Shown here piece by piece: positions 1 through 9,079 of a stretch of DNA of 43,066 bases. The notes under the pieces were generated by a model. The model had not been told where the DNA came from. It worked only from the letters and a program-made list of their open reading frames with translations, and did not search any database. The stretch is from Cytophagales bacterium (GTDB taxonomy: Bacteria > Bacteroidota > Bacteroidia > Cytophagales > Microscillaceae): NCBI GenBank assembly GCA_013298075.1, contig JAAFJG010000041.1, positions 1 to 43,066 on the forward strand. Direction: 5' to 3'. The position numbers and the translations under genes are program-made. The number at the start of each line of letters is the position of its first letter. The first letter of the stretch is position 1.

Positions 1-117
1 CAATTTAAAAGAAGTATCTTATTGCAAGCATTAAAAACTGCTTGGGAACAAATAAAAATTATGAAAAATATGTGTATAACAAATAAAATGAATTTTCCAA
101 ATTTTAGCCCTGCGTAA
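1..117 (+). CDS. C-terminal fragment of an unidentified CDS
   Basis: Frame 1 is open from the first base of the window to a TAA at 115-117, giving 38 codons. The residues begin QFKRSILLQALKTAWEQ and end FPNFSPA. I do not recognise a family. The stretch could be the end of a gene that starts outside the window, or a chance opening, since 38 codons is not significant in DNA this AT-rich. No functional call is made. Confidence 0.3.
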   Translation, partial: QFKRSILLQALKTAWEQIKIMKNMCITNKMNFPNFSPA

Positions 118-280
118 TGTCAGTTAGTAAAATAAATTTTTACTTTTTTAACGATTTTCTTTTTAAATAATTGCCTTTTTTACCAATAAATTTTTGGCAC
201 GATTTTTATCAATACGTCTAACAAAAAATAAGGCATAAAGAATTGATTATCAACAAATTAAAAAAACATCGGGTAGCGTA

Positions 281-458
281 GAAAATGTTATAGATTTGGC
301 AAATTATATTTTGATTTGTAAAATAATTTACCTGACAAATATTAGAACTTAACAACACTGGGGTTAGGGTGGGGCTTTCCGCTCAAATTATGCCCCACCC
401 CAGCCCTCCCCAAAGGTGAGGGAGTTTTTTTGGGTATAATATTTTCTACTTAGTCCCT
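281..458 (+). repeat. Dispersed repeat copy A (partial, related to 32083-32332)
   Basis: Bases 288-360 are identical to 32199-32271, and similarity continues through the GC-rich tail (AGCCCTCCCC, GGTGAGGGAG, then TTTTTTT and TAGTCCCT) to 458. This copy lacks the left inverted terminus seen in the other copy. It carries an extra 32-nt segment at 361-392 that can pair with the following CCCCACCCC block to form a GC-rich hairpin. The GC-rich block stands out sharply from the AT-rich surroundings. It is intergenic and has no ORF. I read it as a rearranged copy of a non-autonomous element. Confidence 0.8.
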
Positions 459-558
459 TAATCAAAAATAAAACTTAAAAAGAAACAATATAAAATTTTA
501 TTTCGAGCATATAAAAATCAGACAAAATAAATTTAATTTATTAAAATACGAATAAAAT

Positions 559-589
559 TTTGATTGTTTACAAAAACAACTTAATTTTG
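559..589 (+). promoter_or_regulatory. Bacteroidota-type promoter for the pseudokinase gene
   Basis: TTTG at 559-562, a 19-nt spacer, then TAATTTTG at 582-589 matches the established Bacteroidota housekeeping consensus (-33 TTTG, -7 TAnnTTTG). The expected transcription start near 596 lies about 58 nt before the preferred ATG at 654. It leaves only about 16 nt before the alternative ATG at 612. Confidence 0.6.
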
Positions 590-653
590 CGACTTACAAA
601 ATATTTTTTAGATGCCAATTTTTATTGGTCTTCGTAAGAAATTTACTATAACA

Positions 654-2126
654 ATGAACAAGGGACAAAATATTCTTAATTATAGAATAGAAGATTTTTT
701 AGGCGAAAATTATTTATTCAAATCTTTTTCGGCTTCACATACACAATTTCAAAAAAATTTAATTGTTAAAGCACTCAAAACAACTATTTCTGACGAAGAT
801 AAAAAAGAACTCGTTCAAGAAATAAAAGCAATGGCACAGCTGCAACACCCCAATATAATCACTCTTTATGACCAAATTTCTACTGAAACCGATTTTTATT
901 TAGTATTAGAAAATGTACCAGGGCATCATTTAGAAAAACATCTAAACGAAATAAGTGGTCCTTTGGTAGAAGAAAAGGCATTATTTTGGTTAAGTGAAAT
1001 TTTAAATACTTTTGCTTATTCTCATCTAAAAAAAGATTTTGGGGGAGCAGTTCACCCAAAACATATCTGGATAACGCCCGATATGCACATCAAAATTCAA
1101 TATTTGACTTTGAGTGAAGTATATGCTAAACAAGTTCTAAAAAATGAAGATAAAAATTTAATTTCTACTTTTAGCCCTGAAAGATTGGAAAATAAACAAA
1201 TTGACGAAAGAAGTGATATATATAGTATTGGCGTGGTTTTGTGGCAAATGCTCACAGGAAAAAATCCATATCAAAACTTTAATTTAGCAGAAACAAAACA
1301 TAAAATTTTGAACGAAAATTTACCTTCTGCCAAAAAAATATACCCTGTGATTAGTACAGAAATCGAGGAAATTATTCAAAAAGCAACTGCTAAAAATCCG
1401 AATGAAAGATACCAAAATATCGTTGAATTTCAAGCGGCTGTCGAAACATATCAACAAAAAAATATAAAAGTAGTTCCTACTCAAACACCTATTTCAAATA
1501 CAGAAGAACAAGCAGAAATATTTTCAAAACCAACGATTAATTTACCTGCTTTTTTGTTTATATTTTTGTTTTTTTATGGTGGTTATTTGATTTATCAATA
1601 TGTAAATCGCCCAACGGTAACAACAGACGTACTATTTAATTTGCAAGACAATAAACGTATTCAATCTATGCAAGATTCTGTGATGAAATCTCAAGCCAAA
1701 AAAACAATAGAAGATAGCATCAGAATTGTGAAAGGAAATAAAAAAGATACTACAGAAATATTTATCCATAAAGTTCGAAAAGAAGAAACTTTAGAATCAA
1801 TTGCTCGAAAATATTATACTACGATTGATACGCTCAAAAAATTGAATAATTTCACAGGAAAAGAAGTTTTGAAAGCAAAAGAGGGCGTAAAAGTACGTGT
1901 CAGAGCGGTACTCACGTTGCGTAGAGAAGATAACATTGCTCAAATTGCTATCAAATATAAAGTTACAGATTATATTCTCAAAGAAGTAAATGAATTGGAT
2001 AAAACTAAATCTAACCAAAAATATTTCAATGAAAAACGAAAAAAACAGGAAGATGAAGTGGCTGTTCAAAATGATTTTGAAGGGCAAAAATTGGTAATTC
2101 CTCTTATTTATCCTAATAAAAAATAA
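654..2126 (+). CDS. Membrane pseudokinase (Ser/Thr kinase fold) with extracytoplasmic LysM repeats
   Basis: Residue numbers count from an in-frame ATG at 612; I prefer the start at 654 (residue 15, MNKGQNILNY), which aligns with the paralogous kinase at 11407. A Ser/Thr kinase fold spans about 20-280. The beta-3 Lys is kept (K53), as are the SPE of the activation segment (188-190) and the F-helix DERSDIYSIGVVLW. The glycine loop is absent, the HRD loop is replaced by HPKHIWIT (148-155), and there is no DFG (IQYLTL instead). The catalytic Asp and Mg-binding Asp are therefore missing. One membrane helix lies at 311-330. The outside part has a LysM-like domain at 386-430 and a weaker one at 434-497. 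Inference: a catalytically dead sensor or scaffold that may bind cell wall outside and a kinase or phosphatase inside. The phosphatase gene follows 113 nt downstream. Confidence 0.85.
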   Translation: MNKGQNILNYRIEDFLGENYLFKSFSASHTQFQKNLIVKALKTTISDEDKKELVQEIKAMAQLQHPNIITLYDQISTETDFYLVLENVPGHHLEKHLNEISGPLVEEKALFWLSEILNTFAYSHLKKDFGGAVHPKHIWITPDMHIKIQYLTLSEVYAKQVLKNEDKNLISTFSPERLENKQIDERSDIYSIGVVLWQMLTGKNPYQNFNLAETKHKILNENLPSAKKIYPVISTEIEEIIQKATAKNPNERYQNIVEFQAAVETYQQKNIKVVPTQTPISNTEEQAEIFSKPTINLPAFLFIFLFFYGGYLIYQYVNRPTVTTDVLFNLQDNKRIQSMQDSVMKSQAKKTIEDSIRIVKGNKKDTTEIFIHKVRKEETLESIARKYYTTIDTLKKLNNFTGKEVLKAKEGVKVRVRAVLTLRREDNIAQIAIKYKVTDYILKEVNELDKTKSNQKYFNEKRKKQEDEVAVQNDFEGQKLVIPLIYPNKK

Positions 2127-2239
2127 AAATTTAAGTAAAAATCTAACAAAACTTCCTAAAAAATAAAAATTGGAAAGTTTTTTGCACTTTTGATTGATAA
2201 AAATGATTACACATTTTAGTAAAAGTATATTTAGAAAAA

Positions 2240-3547
2240 ATGGCGGAAAATAGTACAGAACACCGAATCAATATCTTAAAAACCATCAGTATTTTTACAA
2301 ATAGTGATGATGCATTGTTGCGTAAAGTTGCTGAAACACTTACCGAAATACTTGCCAAAAAAGGAGAAGTCGTTTTTTATAAAGGTGATGTAGGTAGAAA
2401 AATGTATATTATCTTGAAAGGATTAGTAAAAATTCATGACCAAGATTATATTTTTGCTACTTTAACTGATGGACAAGTTTTTGGAGAATATGCGTTATTA
2501 GATACCGAAGAACGTTCTGCGTCAGTAACGGCTGTTGAAGATACACAATTATTGGTCTTAGACCAAAAAATGTTTTATGGCATTATGATTACGCACGTAA
2601 GCGTGTTGCAAGGAATTTTAAAAGTATTGGTAGGTAGAGCCAGAAATAATAATAAATTACAAGAAGAATTAGCCCGCGAAAAAGCAAATGTAATCAAACA
2701 AAGTGAAGAAATTAATTTGCGAAGCCAAGAAATATTGGTACAACAAGCCGAAATTGCTGATATAAATGCCCTTTTGCGTGAAAGAAATCAACTTATTACG
2801 AGTAGTATCGAATACGCAAGACATATTCAAAGTTCACTTCTGCCTGAAATAGGCGAATTTACAAAAAATCTACCTGATTCTTTTATTTTATATCTTCCCA
2901 AAGACGTTGTTTCGGGAGACTATTATTGGTTTTATGAAGATAAATTAACACATAGATTTTTGGTGGTGTGTGCGGATTGTACAGGTCATGGAGTTCCTGG
3001 TGCTATGATGTCTTTTTTAGGCACAACTTATTTGAAACAAATTGTAGAATTTGAAGGCATAAGAGACTCTGATGAAATTTTAGAAAGATTGAATAGAGAG
3101 ATTTTTTTTGCACTCAAACAAGGCAAAAGAGATACCAAAGATGGTATGGATTTATGTATGGTTTGGATTGATAAAGAAACAAAAACGATTGAGTTTGCAG
3201 GAGCAAAAGGTCAAATGTTTGTTATCCCACCCAAAGCAACACAAGGTATTGGTTATCAAGGAGATAAGATTGCTATCGGTGGAGAAGACGCTGAAAAATG
3301 TTTTACAAAACAAGTTTTTCAATATGAAGAAGGAACTTGTATTTATATGTTTACTGATGGTTATCGCGACCAATTTAGTGGAGATACTAATCGTAAATTT
3401 ATGGTAAGTCGACAAAGAGATTTATTGTTGAGTATTAGAGATTTACCTTTTGAAGAGCAATATAAAATGGTTTCTGATGCCCATTTTAATTGGAGAGGAA
3501 AAGAACCACAAACCGATGATGTTTTGATGATTGGATATAAATTATAA
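2240..3547 (+). CDS. cNMP-binding domain / SpoIIE-type PP2C phosphatase
   Basis: A 435-residue cytoplasmic protein. An N-terminal cyclic-nucleotide-binding fold spans about 15-130, with a phosphate-binding-cassette-like stretch GEYALLDTEERSASV (Glu and Arg kept). A predicted coiled coil follows at about 140-190. The C-terminal SpoIIE/PP2C phosphatase domain (about 195-435) shows the metal-binding motifs VVSGDYYW, ADCTGHGVPGAMM, FTDGYRDQF and TDDVLMIGY. The family dephosphorylates Ser/Thr, often on STAS proteins; a STAS protein occurs at 32439 but is unlinked. It lies directly downstream of the pseudokinase on the same strand, so the two may work together. Domain call firm, ligand and substrate unknown. 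Confidence 0.93.
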   Translation: MAENSTEHRINILKTISIFTNSDDALLRKVAETLTEILAKKGEVVFYKGDVGRKMYIILKGLVKIHDQDYIFATLTDGQVFGEYALLDTEERSASVTAVEDTQLLVLDQKMFYGIMITHVSVLQGILKVLVGRARNNNKLQEELAREKANVIKQSEEINLRSQEILVQQAEIADINALLRERNQLITSSIEYARHIQSSLLPEIGEFTKNLPDSFILYLPKDVVSGDYYWFYEDKLTHRFLVVCADCTGHGVPGAMMSFLGTTYLKQIVEFEGIRDSDEILERLNREIFFALKQGKRDTKDGMDLCMVWIDKETKTIEFAGAKGQMFVIPPKATQGIGYQGDKIAIGGEDAEKCFTKQVFQYEEGTCIYMFTDGYRDQFSGDTNRKFMVSRQRDLLLSIRDLPFEEQYKMVSDAHFNWRGKEPQTDDVLMIGYKL

Positions 3548-3562
3548 ACGTTATGTTTGATA

Positions 3563-3612
3563 AAATCCATTACAAATACTTGAAAATATATCAAAATATT
3601 TGTAATGGATTT
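3563..3612 (+). terminator. Long perfect stem-loop after the SpoIIE phosphatase gene
   Basis: Bases 3563-3578 and 3597-3612 are exact reverse complements (16-bp stem, 18-nt loop), starting 15 nt after the stop codon. No T-run follows on the plus strand, so it is not a textbook intrinsic terminator. It could still stop transcription or protect the mRNA 3' end. It sits between convergent genes. Confidence 0.5.
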
Positions 3613-3650
3613 CGAGAATATGAAACTTTATTTTTGTCAGTATTTTTTAA

Positions 3651-5234
3651 TTATACCCAAACTGCTAAGATATTTTTATCTTTAAACTCAATATTTTCTT
3701 CTTTAAATTCTTTCTTTTTATTGAAATCAAAAATCAATAAATAACCTTCTTTTTTGTTGTGAATATCTAAATAATCACTTAATTGGTTTAAGCCTTTTTG
3801 ATGATATATTTCGCCTCTCCAAATTTTTAATTCCAAAATATACAAAACTTTCACATAGGTTATTACAATATCCATTCTTCTTTCATCGCCCACCGTTGGC
3901 TCTTTGAAATCAAAACCTACTCCATTGATAATCGGTCTTAAAAAAGATAAGAATAACAAACGTCCTTCTCTCTCGATAAATTCTGCATCTTTTTGATTAT
4001 AATTTTCGAGCATAAATTGTTGAAATTTACGCAAAATTTTAGGCATATCCAACACATTGTCTATCGAAGTATAAGAATCTGATAACAAAAAATTAGGTCT
4101 ATATTCGTGTTTTCTAATTGCCTGCGTGGTAAAAAATAAATACATTCTTTGCTCAAAAATACGATTATTGATTTTGCAATATTCAGCATCTCTATCAAAA
4201 ATTCCATACGTATTTGCTAATTCTATCAAATAATCGTTCGCATTATTGGGTAGTTTTAAACCATTGATGACCACATCTTTTACCAAAGCATATAAATCTC
4301 TATTATTTTCTATATTTTTAAATAAATCATCAAAAATTGTAGTGGTATAATTTATTTTTACTAAATATTTAAAACTATTTTCTATGTCTTCTAAATTCCA
4401 TTCTGTCTGATTTTCTTTTTCTGGTAATAATATTTCATCAACTACTTTACACATTTTACTCACCAAAAAAGGATAGCCTGAAGTATAGTAAAAAATGCGT
4501 TCTGATAATTTTTCAATATCCATTTTTATATTTTTTTCCTCTGAATATTGGAGTAGCATTGTTGAAATTTCTGTAGGATTAAAAAACATATTCACCTTAA
4601 AATCAACAGCAATATTCCAAGGGCTATTTATTTTTTTTTCTTCATCAGGACGGATTTTTAACTTAATCGTTTTTATATCGTGAATACCAACTAATATAAC
4701 TGAATGAAAAGTTGAAAAAGGAAATGTATTTCTTTCTAAATATTTATCACGCAACATTCCTAAAAAATGTAAAAATAATTGATTATTGGTTGATTTATCT
4801 ACTTCATCAATCAAAATAACTACTTTTTTTTGTATTTTTTGTGTGAAATCTGTAATTTGTGCAGATAATTTATTAAATTCTATTTCAGTTGTTTGAAGAT
4901 TTTGGTCAAGAAAAATCTCTTGATTGGGATAATATTGTTTTAACTTACGATTAAAAATGGTTATGAAATAAGCACAGAAGGTTTCTATATCTTTAAAAAC
5001 ATTATCACTACTTACTTCAAAACTCAATAAAATTGTCAAATAATCATCTTTTGTTAATAATTCTTCGTGCAAGCGATACAAAGCAGTTGTTTTTCCAAAT
5101 TGGCGTGGACGATTCATAATAAAATATTTTTTACGTTCAATTAACTCAAAAATATTTTCAATTTTTAAAGTAGTATCCACCATAAAATGCTCATCTTTTA
5201 TACAAATACCTGTGTCGTTAAATTCTTTTCTCAT
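3651..5234 (-). CDS. AAA-ATPase-like / PD-(D/E)XK nuclease family protein (DUF1703 type)
   Basis: A 527-residue protein. The N-terminal part is the AAA-ATPase-like domain of PF09820 type, with a P-loop RPRQFGKTT near residue 43 and a Walker B-like VVILIDEVDKS near 138-148. The C-terminal about 110 residues look like the PD-(D/E)XK domain usually fused to it (PF08011): GDERRMDIVI followed by LYILELKIWRG, giving the D...ExK pattern. The family is abundant, often multicopy and horizontally spread in Bacteroidota. Its function is not established; defence or toxin-like roles have been suggested. It is monocistronic, with no partner gene nearby. Start ATG at 5234, MRKEFNDTGICIKDEHFMVD, is typical of the family. 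Confidence 0.88.
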   Translation of the reverse strand: MRKEFNDTGICIKDEHFMVDTTLKIENIFELIERKKYFIMNRPRQFGKTTALYRLHEELLTKDDYLTILLSFEVSSDNVFKDIETFCAYFITIFNRKLKQYYPNQEIFLDQNLQTTEIEFNKLSAQITDFTQKIQKKVVILIDEVDKSTNNQLFLHFLGMLRDKYLERNTFPFSTFHSVILVGIHDIKTIKLKIRPDEEKKINSPWNIAVDFKVNMFFNPTEISTMLLQYSEEKNIKMDIEKLSERIFYYTSGYPFLVSKMCKVVDEILLPEKENQTEWNLEDIENSFKYLVKINYTTTIFDDLFKNIENNRDLYALVKDVVINGLKLPNNANDYLIELANTYGIFDRDAEYCKINNRIFEQRMYLFFTTQAIRKHEYRPNFLLSDSYTSIDNVLDMPKILRKFQQFMLENYNQKDAEFIEREGRLLFLSFLRPIINGVGFDFKEPTVGDERRMDIVITYVKVLYILELKIWRGEIYHQKGLNQLSDYLDIHNKKEGYLLIFDFNKKKEFKEENIEFKDKNILAVWV

Positions 5235-5434
5235 ACTTTTTTATTTTTTTGCAAATATAAGTATTTTTTATCATTTTTATTGACAAATAAGAAAATAAAA
5301 TATAGAAAATTTCAACGTTCTTTTTTTGAATTATGACAAAACTAATAACAATAAAATAACATCATTTTTTGTAATTTTTAGAGATAAAAATCAACAAATA
5401 ATAAAATTCAAAAATTCAATAATTAAATAAAAAT

Positions 5435-7462
5435 ATGAACATAAAAAAAGTACTTGTCAGTGCTGTTTTTGCAGGAACTTTGGCGTTGAGTAGCGTTTTT
5501 GCACAAGGCATTTATCTGAAAAATTTTGATAAATCGGTCAAACCACAAGACGATTTTTTTAAATTTGTGAATGGAACTTGGTTGAAAAATACTGAAATTC
5601 CTGCCGTAGAAAGTAATTGGGGGGCATTTTCTGAAATAGAAGAAAATAACAAAGCGATTCTAAAACAAATTATTGATGAAGCCATCAAAAGAAAAGACAA
5701 AGAAAAAAAAGGTTCGCATTATCAACTCATTGGCGATATGTTTGTGTCTGCTATGGACACCAAAGCCATCAATGAATTGGGAATAAAACCTTTAGAAACT
5801 GAGTTAGCAAATATAAATGCTATTAAAAATATTGAAGATATTCAAAAAACAATAGCAAGACATCAAAGAATAGGAACAAGTACACTTTTTGGCGTATTTG
5901 TAGGAGCAGATTCGAAAAACAGCAAACAAAATGCTATTTATCTTTCTACCAGCGGAACTTCGCTGCCTGATAGGTCTTATTATTTGGAAGAAAATCCAAA
6001 ATTCGCACAAATAAGAGTCGCTTATCAAACGCATATTGCAAAAATGTTTGTATTATTGGGTGAAAATGCTGAAAAATCTACCCAAATTGCCCAAAAAATA
6101 TTCAAAATTGAATATAGATTGGCTGAATCACAACGCAGACGTGTGGATATGCGTAATCCACAAAAAAATTATAACAAAAGAACTTTGGACGAATTAAATC
6201 AAATGTTATTTAATTTAGATATGAAAAAACATTTTGAATTGATTGGCGCAAAAGACGTGAAAGAAGTATTGATTTCTCAACCTGAAATGTTGGCAATGAT
6301 TGATAGAATGATGCAAGATGTGAGCATAGAAGATTGGAAAAATTATTTCCGTTGGAAAACTATCACTTCTTCTGCGGGTTTTTTATCAGAAGAATTTGAA
6401 AAAGAAAATTTTGCTTTTTTTAGTACTACTTTGAATGGCGTGAAAGAAATGAAGCCAAGAGAAAAAAGAATGGTACAACTTATAGATGGAATTTTGGGGC
6501 AACCTTTGGGCGAATTATATGTAGCAAAAGCGTTTCCACCTGCAGCAAAAGCGAAAATGATGGAAATGATTGACAACATCAAAGCAGCCTTAGCAGACAG
6601 AATTAATGCGTTGGCGTGGATGAGTGCCGAAACAAAAACACAGGCATTGATAAAATTAAAAGCCATTGGAGTAAAAATTGGTTATCCTGATAAATGGAAA
6701 GATTTTAGCAGTGTAGATATTAAAAGTAATGATTTTGTTGGGAATTTGATGCGTTTGAGAGAGTATAACTATATTATGATGCTATCTAAAATCGGACAAC
6801 CTGTCGATAAATCAGATTGGGGAATGACTCCTCCAACCGTAAACGCTTATTATTCTCCTATCAACAATGAAATTGCTTTTCCTGCGGGAATTTTGCAACC
6901 GCCATTTTTTGATTTTAAAGCAGATGATGCCGTAAATTATGGTGGAATTGGAGCAGTAATTGGACACGAAATCACACACGGATTTGATGACCAAGGAAGT
7001 CAATATGATGCAGAAGGAAATTTAAAAATGTGGTGGACAAAAGATGACCGCACTCAATTTGACAATTTGGCAGGCAGAGTAATGGAACAATATAGCAATT
7101 ATAAAGTATTGGATTCGATTGCGGTGAATGGAAAATTAACGATTGGCGAAAATATTGCCGATTTAGGTGGTGTAACTTTGGCATATCAAGCTCTACAAAA
7201 ACAATGGGAAAAGAATAAAAAACCAAAAAGTAAAGATGGTTTTACGCCTGACCAACGATTTTTTATTGGTTTTGCACAAGTTTGGAAACGTAAATATAGA
7301 ACGGAATCAATCACGCAACGCATCAAAACCGATGTTCATTCTCCTTCAGAATTTAGAACAAACGGAACGCTTTCGAATTTTGCACCGTTTTTTGAGGCTT
7401 TCAATGTAAAAGAAGGTGATAAAATGCGTTTACCAAAAGAAAAAATAACTGTGATTTGGTAG
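5435..7462 (+). CDS. M13 family zinc metallopeptidase (neprilysin/PepO-like)
   Basis: A 675-residue exported endopeptidase. Residues 1-23 form a signal peptide (AGTLALSSVFAQ). The gluzincin signature HEITH lies at 511-515, and the third zinc ligand is in ENIADLGG (E572), as in M13 enzymes. NAYYSPINNEIAFPAGILQPPFF before the zinc site is the family's substrate-binding segment. The C-terminus carries the conserved FAQVWKRKYR and HSPSEFRTNGTLSNF. Length is as expected for M13 proteins without the N-terminal membrane anchor. It probably degrades peptides in the periplasm. It is monocistronic, with a strong intrinsic terminator about 200 nt downstream. Confidence 0.97.
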   Translation: MNIKKVLVSAVFAGTLALSSVFAQGIYLKNFDKSVKPQDDFFKFVNGTWLKNTEIPAVESNWGAFSEIEENNKAILKQIIDEAIKRKDKEKKGSHYQLIGDMFVSAMDTKAINELGIKPLETELANINAIKNIEDIQKTIARHQRIGTSTLFGVFVGADSKNSKQNAIYLSTSGTSLPDRSYYLEENPKFAQIRVAYQTHIAKMFVLLGENAEKSTQIAQKIFKIEYRLAESQRRRVDMRNPQKNYNKRTLDELNQMLFNLDMKKHFELIGAKDVKEVLISQPEMLAMIDRMMQDVSIEDWKNYFRWKTITSSAGFLSEEFEKENFAFFSTTLNGVKEMKPREKRMVQLIDGILGQPLGELYVAKAFPPAAKAKMMEMIDNIKAALADRINALAWMSAETKTQALIKLKAIGVKIGYPDKWKDFSSVDIKSNDFVGNLMRLREYNYIMMLSKIGQPVDKSDWGMTPPTVNAYYSPINNEIAFPAGILQPPFFDFKADDAVNYGGIGAVIGHEITHGFDDQGSQYDAEGNLKMWWTKDDRTQFDNLAGRVMEQYSNYKVLDSIAVNGKLTIGENIADLGGVTLAYQALQKQWEKNKKPKSKDGFTPDQRFFIGFAQVWKRKYRTESITQRIKTDVHSPSEFRTNGTLSNFAPFFEAFNVKEGDKMRLPKEKITVIW

Positions 7463-7505
7463 AAATATTTTGTTCAAGAAAATAGAATTTTTTGGTTGTT
7501 GTGAA

Positions 7506-7633
7506 ATTTGTGCGGACAATGAAAATGTATTTCTTGAATTGCCTCCAGATTTATCTGGAGGTTAATATAAAATTCAATTCTTGGCTTTAGCCAAAATTTT
7601 TATACTTTCTCCTTGGTCTGTGGCACACAGACC
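7506..7633 (+). repeat. REP-like intergenic hairpin element, copy 1
   Basis: The stretch begins TTTGTGCGGACAAT, then has CCTCCAGATTTATCTGGAGG (7542-7561, hairpin), then TTGGCTTTAGCCAA (7581-7594, hairpin), then GGTCTGTG-GCA-CACAGACC (7615-7633, hairpin). The first two hairpins with their flanks recur at 33110-33225. Imperfect palindromes of this kind in intergenic DNA are characteristic of REP elements, which in Bacteroidota are often mobilised by IS200/IS605-like REP-associated transposases. No transposase gene is present in this window. Confidence 0.7.
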
Positions 7634-7658
7634 GAAATAAAAGTTTTTATTACATTCT

Positions 7659-7692
7659 CGCAAAGTTTTCAAAATTTTGCGATTTTTTTTTA
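7659..7692 (+). terminator. Rho-independent terminator downstream of the M13 peptidase
   Basis: CGCAAAGTTTT at 7659-7669 pairs with AAAATTTTGCG at 7671-7681 (one G-T pair, short loop). It is followed by A and nine T residues. This is the strongest plus-strand intrinsic terminator in the first 10 kb. Confidence 0.8.
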
Positions 7693-7731
7693 TACTTTTT
7701 GAATGAAATTATTTTTGTTTTAAGATAAAAA

Positions 7732-7762
7732 TTGGATTTCCCAAACTAAATACTTTACTTTG
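7732..7762 (+). promoter_or_regulatory. Probable promoter of the DUF4105 gene
   Basis: TTG at 7732-7734, then 20 nt, then TTACTTTG at 7755-7762, one mismatch from the Bacteroidota -7 element TAnnTTTG. It precedes the ATG at 7852 by about 90 nt and follows the terminator at 7659. Confidence 0.45.
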
Positions 7763-7851
7763 CATATATTTTCAAAAATTTTGAAAATAAAATGATAATT
7801 TGTTTAAAAATTATTTTAATTCATATCTAATTTTATTAAAAACTATCAAAA

Positions 7852-9036
7852 ATGAAAAGAAAAATCTCTTTTTTTGTTTTATTTCTAATTCTTTTTTGCT
7901 TATATCAAAATCCATTAAAAGCATTTCAATTATCTCCAAAAGCACAAATTAGCATCATCACAGGCACACCGGGCGAAGATTTATATGCTATTTTTGGACA
8001 TTCGGGCATTCGTATTTATGATAGTTTGTATGGTTTAGATATTATGTATAGTTATGGCACATTTGATTTTGAAGAGCCAAATTTTATGGGAAAATTTATT
8101 CAAGGAAGGCTAAATTATTCTATTTCAAAAGACGATTATAAAAGCTTTTTGGCTTTTTATGCCAATCAAGGTCGCCCTGTTTTTGAGCAAATTTTAAATA
8201 TAAATATTACCCAAAAACAAGAAATTGTCAATTTTTTAGAGAAAAATTATCTGCCTGCCAATCGTTTTTATTTGTATGATTTTTTTTATGATAACTGCTC
8301 TACACGTGTGCGTGATGTATTAGAAAAAGTATTAAAAGAAAAACTATTATTTAACACATCTACTTCTGCTCGCAGGCGAAATTTTAGAGATTTTTTAGAA
8401 AATTATTTATCAGAACAATGGCTTAATCTAGGCATTACCTTGATTTTAGGTTATCCTGCTGATAAAATTCCTTCTTATTCTCAAAGAATGTTTTTGCCCG
8501 ATAAATTACAAGATGCGTTAAGTGATGCTAAAATAATTGATGAAAAAGGACAAAAAATTCCCTTAGTAATTATCACCAATGATGCCGTAAAAGGTTTGCG
8601 AGTAAAAACTCAAAATAGCATTTTTAATCCTTATAGCATATTTTGGAGTTTATTTGTGATAGTTTCAATCATTACTTATTTGGGTTTCAAACGTGCTAAA
8701 CATTCATTTATTTTAGATGCTAATCTTTTTGGTTTTGTAGGTTTTATTGGTATTTTCTTTTTGTGTATGTGGTTTTTGACAGACCATAAAGCCGTTAAAT
8801 ATAATTGGAATATCGTTTGGGCAATGCCTTCACATTTTTTTATAGTTTGGTTATTTTTGAAAAAAATTAAACCTCGTTGGCTTTCCTTATATTTTGGTAT
8901 CAATACAATTATTTTGTCTTTTATTTTAATTTCTTGGTTTGTATTTCCACAAAGATTACATCATTCTTTGATACCTATTTTTTTATTATTGGCGATGAGA
9001 AGTTTCAAATTATACGATTTTTTGAAAAAATCATAA
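7852..9036 (+). CDS. DUF4105 (Lnb N-terminal-like) membrane protein
   Basis: A 394-residue protein. It has a signal peptide (residues 1-24, ending LKAF) and then an extracytoplasmic domain of about 25-240 typical of DUF4105/Lnb_N. Recognisable pieces are TGTPGEDLYAIFGHSGIRI, SYGTFDFEEPNFMGKF and FFYDNCSTRVRDVLE, the last carrying the conserved Asn-Cys-Ser/Thr. The family resembles NlpC/P60-like papain folds by its conserved His and Cys, but its activity is unproven here. The C-terminal third (about 265-390) holds four or five hydrophobic helices. It is cytoplasmic-membrane anchored with the domain in the periplasm. Downstream is the secreted CHU_C protein. Confidence 0.9.
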   Translation: MKRKISFFVLFLILFCLYQNPLKAFQLSPKAQISIITGTPGEDLYAIFGHSGIRIYDSLYGLDIMYSYGTFDFEEPNFMGKFIQGRLNYSISKDDYKSFLAFYANQGRPVFEQILNINITQKQEIVNFLEKNYLPANRFYLYDFFYDNCSTRVRDVLEKVLKEKLLFNTSTSARRRNFRDFLENYLSEQWLNLGITLILGYPADKIPSYSQRMFLPDKLQDALSDAKIIDEKGQKIPLVIITNDAVKGLRVKTQNSIFNPYSIFWSLFVIVSIITYLGFKRAKHSFILDANLFGFVGFIGIFFLCMWFLTDHKAVKYNWNIVWAMPSHFFIVWLFLKKIKPRWLSLYFGINTIILSFILISWFVFPQRLHHSLIPIFLLLAMRSFKLYDFLKKS

Positions 9037-9053
9037 AAAAAACGAAAAATCAT

Positions 9054-9079
9054 CAACGAAAAATCATTTTTTTTCGTTG
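9054..9079 (+). terminator. Possible terminator hairpin after the DUF4105 gene
   Basis: CAACGAAAA at 9054-9062 pairs with TTTTCGTTG at 9071-9079, 17 nt after the stop codon. The T-run lies inside the descending arm rather than after it, so termination efficiency is uncertain. The next gene starts at 9123. Confidence 0.45.

Noticed and set aside
3651-5234. Toxin-antitoxin or defence pair around the AAA/PD-(D/E)XK gene
   Set aside because: No small partner gene lies within 300 nt on the same strand. Neighbours are a phosphatase and an M13 peptidase.
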